Assembly (NCBI GenBank): GCA_029213265.1
Contig: JARGNG010000011.1
Location: 82,712-146,711 of the forward strand
DNA length: 64,000 nt
Reading direction: 5' to 3'
Source of the DNA: Verrucomicrobiales bacterium
GTDB lineage: Bacteria; Verrucomicrobiota; Verrucomicrobiia; Verrucomicrobiales; DEV007
The position numbers and the translations under genes are program-made. Of the stretch, positions 59,383 through 64,000 are shown piece by piece (the first letter of the stretch is position 1; each line of letters begins with the position of its first letter). Under the pieces are notes generated by a model that had not been told where the DNA came from, did not search any database, and saw only the letters and a program-made list of their open reading frames with translations.

Positions 59383-61479
59383 CTAGAGCGTCTGGTCCAT
59401 TTTCTCCAACTCGTAACACTCAATGATATCCCCTTTTTGGTAATCATTGAATTTTCCGAGCTTGATACCGCACTCCAGGCCGTTCTTCACTTCCTTCACG
59501 TCGTCCTTAAAACGTCGAAGAGTGGAAAAACCGCCATCGTAAATCGGAACCTTGTCACGCAGAACGCGGGCACGGGCTTTGCGGGCGACCCGACCGTTCG
59601 TCACGATACAACCGCCAACCCGACCGGAGGAAAGTTTGAAGACCTCACGAACTTCCGCATGGCCAATCACGTTTTCACGGGTCTCCGGGTCGAGAAGACC
59701 CAGCATCGCTTCTTTGACCTGATCAATCAGCTCATAGATGATGGAGAAAAGTTTCACCTGAACGCCTTCACGTTTCACAATCGGCTGCGCCTTGGCTTCC
59801 ACCTTGGTATTGAAACCAATCACGATGGCATCGGATGCACTGGCGAGAAGAATGTCGGCTTCGGTAACGGGACCGGCACCCTGACGGAGGATTTCGATCT
59901 CCACCTTGTCAGAATCGATCTCGGTGAGCGACTTCTCAATCGCCTGCAAAGAACCCTGCACGTCCGTTTTGATGATCAGCTTCAGCTTCGTGCTGTTTCC
60001 TGACTCGATATTTGCGAACAGAGTCTCGAGAGCTGACTTCTGCGGCGGAGCCAGCTTGTTCTGCCGCTTCTGATCCATCCGCTCTTCGCCCAGCTTTTTG
60101 GCCTTGCGCTCGGACTCCATCTCGATCAGTTCTTCTCCGACATCGGGAACACCGGACAAGCCAACTACCTCGATCGGAGTGGCAGGGCCGGCTTCCTGGA
60201 CACGTTCATTCTTGTCATTAATGAGTGCCTTGACCTTTCCATACTGATTTCCACAGATGAAAGCGTCTCCGACATTGAGTGTTCCACTCTGGACAACCAG
60301 TGTCGCAGTAGGCCCTTTGCCGGGCTCGGTTCGAGCTTCGATGACCGTTCCGCGAGCGGAACCTTCCGGATTCGACTTCAGTTCGAGGAGCTCGGACTGA
60401 AGGTGGATCGCTTCAAAAAGATCATCCAATCCGGTTCCCTCCGTAGCAGAAACCTCGATACAAAGCGTTTCCCCACCCCAGTCTTCCGGTGCGAGACCGT
60501 GCTCCTGGAGCTGCCCCTTCACCTTATTCACGTCAGCGCGGGCCAAATCCACTTTGTTGATCGCAACGATGATGCTGACATCGGCGGCGCGACAGTGATC
60601 GATCGCCTCAAATGTGGTCGGCATCAAGCCATCATCCGCAGCCACTACGAGAACGACAATGTCGGTAACCATTGCTCCGCGAGCCCGCATTTCAGAGAAA
60701 GCGGCGTGACCGGGAGTATCAAGAAAAGTAACGGTCTGATCGTTTCGGGTAATCTGGTAGGCTCCCACATGCTGGGTGATTCCTCCGGCTTCCCCTGATA
60801 CAACACGTGATCCGCGATACGCATCGAGCAGAGACGTCTTTCCATGGTCGACGTGCCCCATGAAAGTAACAACGGGTGGACGAATCGCGAGTTTCTCCTC
60901 CTCGACCTCTTCGATATCCTCTTCTTCGGGGACTTCGATCACCTCTTCCACTTTGTGGACACCGCCACCCTTTTCACGAGTCTCTTTCTCAAAAACAAAG
61001 CCGTGCTTTTCACAGATCCGGGCAGCCACATCCGGTTCAATGGACTGATTCAGATTCGCGAACACATCCATTTCCATCAGGTCCTGAATGAGCTTAAAGG
61101 GCTTCAACTCCATCATAGTGGCCAATTCCTTGACAATGATGGGAGGTTTGATGTGAATGATTTTCCGGTCTCCGACCTCTTCGACGGAAGGACCTTCTTC
61201 TTCTTCCTCTTCCTGCTCCTCGTCAGCAACAGGCGGCTCTTCTACGGGTGCCGCCTTAGGAATGGTGCTGGGAATGACCTTTGGAGCATCCCCCTCTTTG
61301 CCGAGGTGTCCGTAGACAGACCCCTGTGCCAATTCAGATCCTCCTTTGCCTTTGCGGGCACTCTTCTTCTCTTCATCTTCGAAAAGGTTGAGCGCCTCCG
61401 CTTTCTGTTTGTCCAGAGACTTTGGCTCGGAATCATCGGATTCCAGGTTCTCGGGGTCATTGGGGGTCTTTCGAGGCAT
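59383..61479 (-). CDS. infB: Translation initiation factor IF-2
   Basis: A 698-residue GTPase. A short acidic N-terminal region (about 1-120) is followed by the IF2_N-type segment ([20 protein letters not shown]), the G domain with [12 protein letters not shown] (near 212), DTPGH and NKVD, then beta-barrel domains and the C2 domain binding initiator fMet-tRNA ([17 protein letters not shown]). E. coli IF-2 is 890 residues; the difference is in the low-complexity N-terminus. It lies 106 bases after nusA in the conserved nusA-infB-rbfA order. Confidence 0.97.
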   Translation of the reverse strand: MPRKTPNDPENLESDDSEPKSLDKQKAEALNLFEDEEKKSARKGKGGSELAQGSVYGHLGKEGDAPKVIPSTIPKAAPVEEPPVADEEQEEEEEEGPSVEEVGDRKIIHIKPPIIVKELATMMELKPFKLIQDLMEMDVFANLNQSIEPDVAARICEKHGFVFEKETREKGGGVHKVEEVIEVPEEEDIEEVEEEKLAIRPPVVTFMGHVDHGKTSLLDAYRGSRVVSGEAGGITQHVGAYQITRNDQTVTFLDTPGHAAFSEMRARGAMVTDIVVLVVAADDGLMPTTFEAIDHCRAADVSIIVAINKVDLARADVNKVKGQLQEHGLAPEDWGGETLCIEVSATEGTGLDDLFEAIHLQSELLELKSNPEGSARGTVIEARTEPGKGPTATLVVQSGTLNVGDAFICGNQYGKVKALINDKNERVQEAGPATPIEVVGLSGVPDVGEELIEMESERKAKKLGEERMDQKRQNKLAPPQKSALETLFANIESGNSTKLKLIIKTDVQGSLQAIEKSLTEIDSDKVEIEILRQGAGPVTEADILLASASDAIVIGFNTKVEAKAQPIVKREGVQVKLFSIIYELIDQVKEAMLGLLDPETRENVIGHAEVREVFKLSSGRVGGCIVTNGRVARKARARVLRDKVPIYDGGFSTLRRFKDDVKEVKNGLECGIKLGKFNDYQKGDIIECYELEKMDQTL

Positions 61480-61585
61480 AAGAGGGAGGGCGTAGGCCCG
61501 AGTCAGGTAAAATCAGTGAGGAGTTATTCTGTAACGAGTATAAGTCTTGTCAAATTGAGAAGTAAGGAGAAGCGGCGGCCGAATA

Positions 61586-63031
61586 TCAGCCTTCTTCACT
61601 CTTCTCTTCGGTTTCAGCATCAGCTTCCGGAGCGTCTTCTTCGACAGGGAGCTCCTCTTCTGCAGTTGCTTCGACCTCGGAAGGTGTGTCCTCTTCGGTA
61701 GCGCCCTCCTTTGGAGACACTGCTTCGGCGGGCACTTCCTCCGAAGCGGCAGCTTCTGCAGCCTCGTCCTGTTCTTCGTCTCCGCTGCCAACAGCGGCCT
61801 GCGCTTTCGCCAGGATACCCTTGGCTTCTTCAATATCGATTTCCAGAATTCCGGCTATGTCGACTTCGTCGACACCATGGGCCAGCATTTCGATACTGTT
61901 CAATCCCCCTCGAACGAGCGCTTCGGCTGTTTCCATCTCGATACCGGCCTGATCGGAAATCACTCCGGCAGCCTGGGAAACCTGAGCCTCAAACGCTTCG
62001 TGAGCGGACTCGTCTTTCTTGACCTGAACATCCCACCCGACAAGGCGGGCGGTAAGACGGGCGTTCTGCCCGCGACGGCCGATCGCCTTGGAAAGCTCCT
62101 CCTCGTCGACGCGGACAGTCACGGACTTCGCCTCTTCGTCGAGAGTGATGGATTTGATCTCCGCCGGCTTCAAAGCCTCGGATACGAAAGCTTTCATGTC
62201 ATCACTCCAGCGAATGATGTCGACTTTCTCATTGTTCAATTCCCGGACAATATTTTTGACCCGGGCGCCACGCAAACCGACACAGGCTCCGACAGGATCG
62301 ACCTTTTCGTCGGCACTGAAGACAGCCACTTTCGTGCGATAGCCTGCTTCGCGGGCGAGGGAACGGATTTCGACGGTGCGGTCGGCGATTTCGCTCACCT
62401 CGGATTCAAAGAGGCGGCGGACAAAATTGGGATGACTACGCGACAGGATGATCTCCGGCCCGCGGGAGCCGTTTTCCACGGCAACGACATAGGCACGGAT
62501 GCGGTCTCCCACATTGTAGTCCTCTGTCGAAACACGCTCGCGCTGGTGCATCACGCCCTCGAATTTCCCGAGGTCGATAAACACGTCACCGCGCTCAAAA
62601 CGGCGAACGGTTCCGCTGACGATATCCCCGGCGCGATCTTTAAACTCCTCATAGATCATCTCCTTCTCCGCCTGGCGGAGACGCTGCATCATGGTCTGCT
62701 TCGCTGTCTGAGCAGCGATACGACCAAAGTTGGCAGGAGTGATATCGACTTCAATTTCGTCTTCCACATTCATCTCCGGATTCATCCGGCGAGCTGTGAA
62801 GATGTCGATTTCGTCGTAGGGGTTTTCTACGCGGTCTCTTACTACGAGAGTGGCAAAGGCTTTGATATCACCTTTGTCAGGATCAATGTGGATTCGCATC
62901 TCACGAGCCGGCCCGATGCTCTTGCGCGATGCAGAAAGCAATGCCGTCTCCAACGCTTCCACCATCGTGTCGCGTTTGATACCCTTCTCCTTCTCGTAGT
63001 ATTCGAAAAGTGCTAACAGTTCGTTTGTCAT
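61586..63031 (-). CDS. nusA: Transcription factor NusA
   Basis: ATG at 63031 (481 residues); a TTG three codons upstream is less likely. The N-terminal RNA polymerase-binding domain holds FEYYEKEKGIKRDTMVEALETALL. An S1 domain follows (GDIVSGTVRRFERGDVFIDLG), then two KH domains (VGLRGARVKNIVRELNNEKVDI and AIGRRGQNARLTARLVGWDV), a helix-hairpin-helix region and a Glu/Ala-rich acidic tail of about 75 residues. It controls pausing, termination and antitermination. It is first in the operon with infB, rbfA and nrnA. rimP, which usually precedes nusA, is not here. Confidence 0.96.
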   Translation of the reverse strand: MTNELLALFEYYEKEKGIKRDTMVEALETALLSASRKSIGPAREMRIHIDPDKGDIKAFATLVVRDRVENPYDEIDIFTARRMNPEMNVEDEIEVDITPANFGRIAAQTAKQTMMQRLRQAEKEMIYEEFKDRAGDIVSGTVRRFERGDVFIDLGKFEGVMHQRERVSTEDYNVGDRIRAYVVAVENGSRGPEIILSRSHPNFVRRLFESEVSEIADRTVEIRSLAREAGYRTKVAVFSADEKVDPVGACVGLRGARVKNIVRELNNEKVDIIRWSDDMKAFVSEALKPAEIKSITLDEEAKSVTVRVDEEELSKAIGRRGQNARLTARLVGWDVQVKKDESAHEAFEAQVSQAAGVISDQAGIEMETAEALVRGGLNSIEMLAHGVDEVDIAGILEIDIEEAKGILAKAQAAVGSGDEEQDEAAEAAASEEVPAEAVSPKEGATEEDTPSEVEATAEEELPVEEDAPEADAETEEKSEEG

Positions 63032-63060
63032 AGTTTCCAACTGGCCTTCGATAATGAGAC

Positions 63061-63083
63061 AAAAAAAAGCGGGACAAGCCCAC
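63061..63083 (-). promoter_or_regulatory. Terminator-like hairpin in the nusA leader
   Basis: On the minus strand GTGGG-cttgt-CCCGC is followed by eight T residues, ending 30 bases before the nusA ATG. The only gene upstream on that side is divergent, so this is not the end of another unit. It looks like an attenuator in the 5' leader. Confidence 0.6.
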
Positions 63084-63095
63084 TTACATTCTTAC

Positions 63096-63109
63096 GGTGC
63101 ATCTGCACC
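63096..63109. promoter_or_regulatory. Perfect palindrome between nusA and the HAD gene
   Basis: GGTGCA-tc-TGCACC has perfect 6-base arms. It lies 12 bases upstream of the leader hairpin, in the divergent region between nusA and the HAD hydrolase gene. It could be an operator or a second leader hairpin. Confidence 0.45.
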
Positions 63110-63178
63110 ACATCCCAAGATTGCAGGAATCGCGAACATAGGGCCATGCCCTTCGTATGGCAAGACCGAAATCAAGCT

Positions 63179-63865
63179 ATGAATCGAGACTCCCTCAAGG
63201 CCATCACCTTTGACGCGGCAGGCACCCTCATCCAGCTCGCCGAACCGGTTGGCGTTTCCTACGCCGGGGTGGCAAAACGACACGGAATTCATTCGGATCC
63301 CGAGTCCCTGAATGCTGCTTTTGGCACGGTCTGGAAACGAACACCCCCACCCTTTTCCCCTGATTCCCCGGTTTCCGACCCGCATGAAAAAAGCTGGTGG
63401 AGCCGTATCGTGCGAGAAGTGTTTGAGGAAACCGGAGCGGCCCTGCCATCGGAGGAGGCGTATGAGATCTTTTTCGAGGAGCTGTATCTCCACTTCGAAC
63501 TACCCAGCACCTGGATCGCCGTGCCTGACGCCAAAAAGGTCGTTTCGATGGCGGGCAAACGCTATCGGTGCGCCCTGCTCTCCAACTTCGACGGAAGACT
63601 CCGCGCCATTCTTGAAGCCCTCGGAATGATGTCCTCTTTCGAAAAGCACTTTCTCTCCTGCGAAATTGGGGCCTCCAAACCCGATCTGAAAATCTTTCAG
63701 ACAGCTGCTGCGGAATTGGGTTTGTCTCCCCAATCCATCCTCCATGTCGGAGATGATCCCGAATGCGACGGGGCGGGAGCGCACGAAGCAGGATTCCAGC
63801 ATTTCCGGGTCGGAAAAACAGGACGCCCCATTCGTGAATTAATCGATGAACTTTCACTTGCGTAG
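63179..63865 (+). CDS. HAD-superfamily hydrolase
   Basis: The ATG at 63179 is chosen over the frame start at 63146; 228 residues. HAD motif I reads ITFDAAGTLI: the nucleophile Asp is present, but the second Asp of DxD is Ala. Motif II region LLSNFDGRL, the motif III lysine in IGASKPDLKIF and motif IV HVGDDPECDGAGAHEAG are intact. The cap is a helical type I cap. Loss of the second Asp is seen in phosphonatase-like and dehalogenase-like branches, so a simple phosphatase role is doubtful. It is divergent from nusA. Confidence 0.82.
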   Translation: MNRDSLKAITFDAAGTLIQLAEPVGVSYAGVAKRHGIHSDPESLNAAFGTVWKRTPPPFSPDSPVSDPHEKSWWSRIVREVFEETGAALPSEEAYEIFFEELYLHFELPSTWIAVPDAKKVVSMAGKRYRCALLSNFDGRLRAILEALGMMSSFEKHFLSCEIGASKPDLKIFQTAAAELGLSPQSILHVGDDPECDGAGAHEAGFQHFRVGKTGRPIRELIDELSLA

Positions 63866-63940
63866 CGAAATCTCCCGACTACATTGCGCGCCCAAACCCG
63901 GCTAAACCCCGGGCTGACGCTCAGCTAATGGCGTCTTTGT

Positions 63941-64000
63941 GGACGGGTAGCTCAGTTGGTAGAGCAGTTGGCTTTTAACCAATTGGTCCTGGGTTCGAAT
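63941..64000 (+). tRNA. tRNA-Lys (anticodon TTT), 3' end outside the window
   Basis: Acceptor 5' half GGACGGG, then TA and the D-stem GCTC/GAGC (63950-63953, 63962-63965). The anticodon stem GTTGG/CCAAT (one G-T pair) closes the loop CTTTTAA with anticodon TTT at 63974-63976. The T-stem half CTGGG and loop TTCGAAT end exactly at the window edge. The 3' T-stem and acceptor strands are missing. Confidence 0.93.

Overview
The window looks like a chromosomal segment of a Verrucomicrobiota (PVC-group) bacterium. It is moderately GC-rich. It encodes a DUF1549/DUF1553 c-type cytochrome next to a DUF1501 protein, a DUF1080 protein, a formylglycine sulfatase, a eukaryote-type UDP-sugar pyrophosphorylase and lipid A genes. 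This placement rests on gene content only, and genus or family cannot be read from it. I saw no prophage, insertion sequence with a transposase, CRISPR array or replication origin. The mobile-looking DNA is limited to short intergenic repeats.

Layout. 1-4.75 kb: the end of a Bat (aerotolerance-type) operon, batB/C fusion-batD-batE, then rsmB and a membrane-anchored AlkP/ENPP-like protein. 7.6-9.5 kb: a secreted protein with a duplicated STN-like domain, an HD-domain protein and several copies of an inverted-repeat element. 9.5-12.7 kb: a minus-strand glcD-glcF-MauE/DoxX operon. 12.8-17.1 kb: the DUF1549/DUF1553 cytochrome and its DUF1501 partner. 17.3-23.5 kb: a CysJ-like flavoreductase, an M48 protease, a half-length aldehyde dehydrogenase homologue, deoB and small proteins. 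23.5-30 kb (minus): a TPR protein, an EamA-lpxI-Gfo/Idh operon probably for lipid A, a GntP permease with a large insert, and a lone E1-alpha dehydrogenase subunit. 30.2-34.6 kb (plus): a DUF2934-HhH protein, proC, a UAP1-type pyrophosphorylase, ridA and a D-serine dehydratase/D-threonine aldolase-like enzyme. 34.8-41 kb: a proline-rich envelope protein, an M19 dipeptidase, a SpoU methyltransferase with a likely CTG start, accA, an L,D-transpeptidase-like protein without catalytic residues, an unknown protein and acpP. 41.1-45.5 kb: thiH-thiS, aat, class II aldolase and a DUF1080 protein.

45.5-53 kb is the most accessory-looking block. Four minus-strand genes (a three-heme DUF4384 cytochrome, an OmpA protein, an acidic protein and a TM-PA14-like protein) lie back to back with a plus-strand di-heme cytochrome. 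That gene ends tail to tail with a histidine-rich lipoprotein which is easily missed because its antisense frame looks like a sulfatase N-terminus. I rate this block as the best candidate for an undescribed envelope redox or metal-handling system. 53-64 kb: a sulfatase, a tandem-protease NfeD protein, two small exported or membrane proteins, nrnA, then the rbfA-infB-nusA translation/transcription operon (read from the far end) with a terminator-like hairpin in the nusA leader, a HAD hydrolase and the start of a tRNA-Lys.

Functional themes: cell-envelope assembly (Bat, lipid A, OmpA, LysM), carbon and redox metabolism (glycolate/lactate-type oxidase, aldolase, cytochromes, flavoreductase), nucleoside salvage (deoB) and core information processing.
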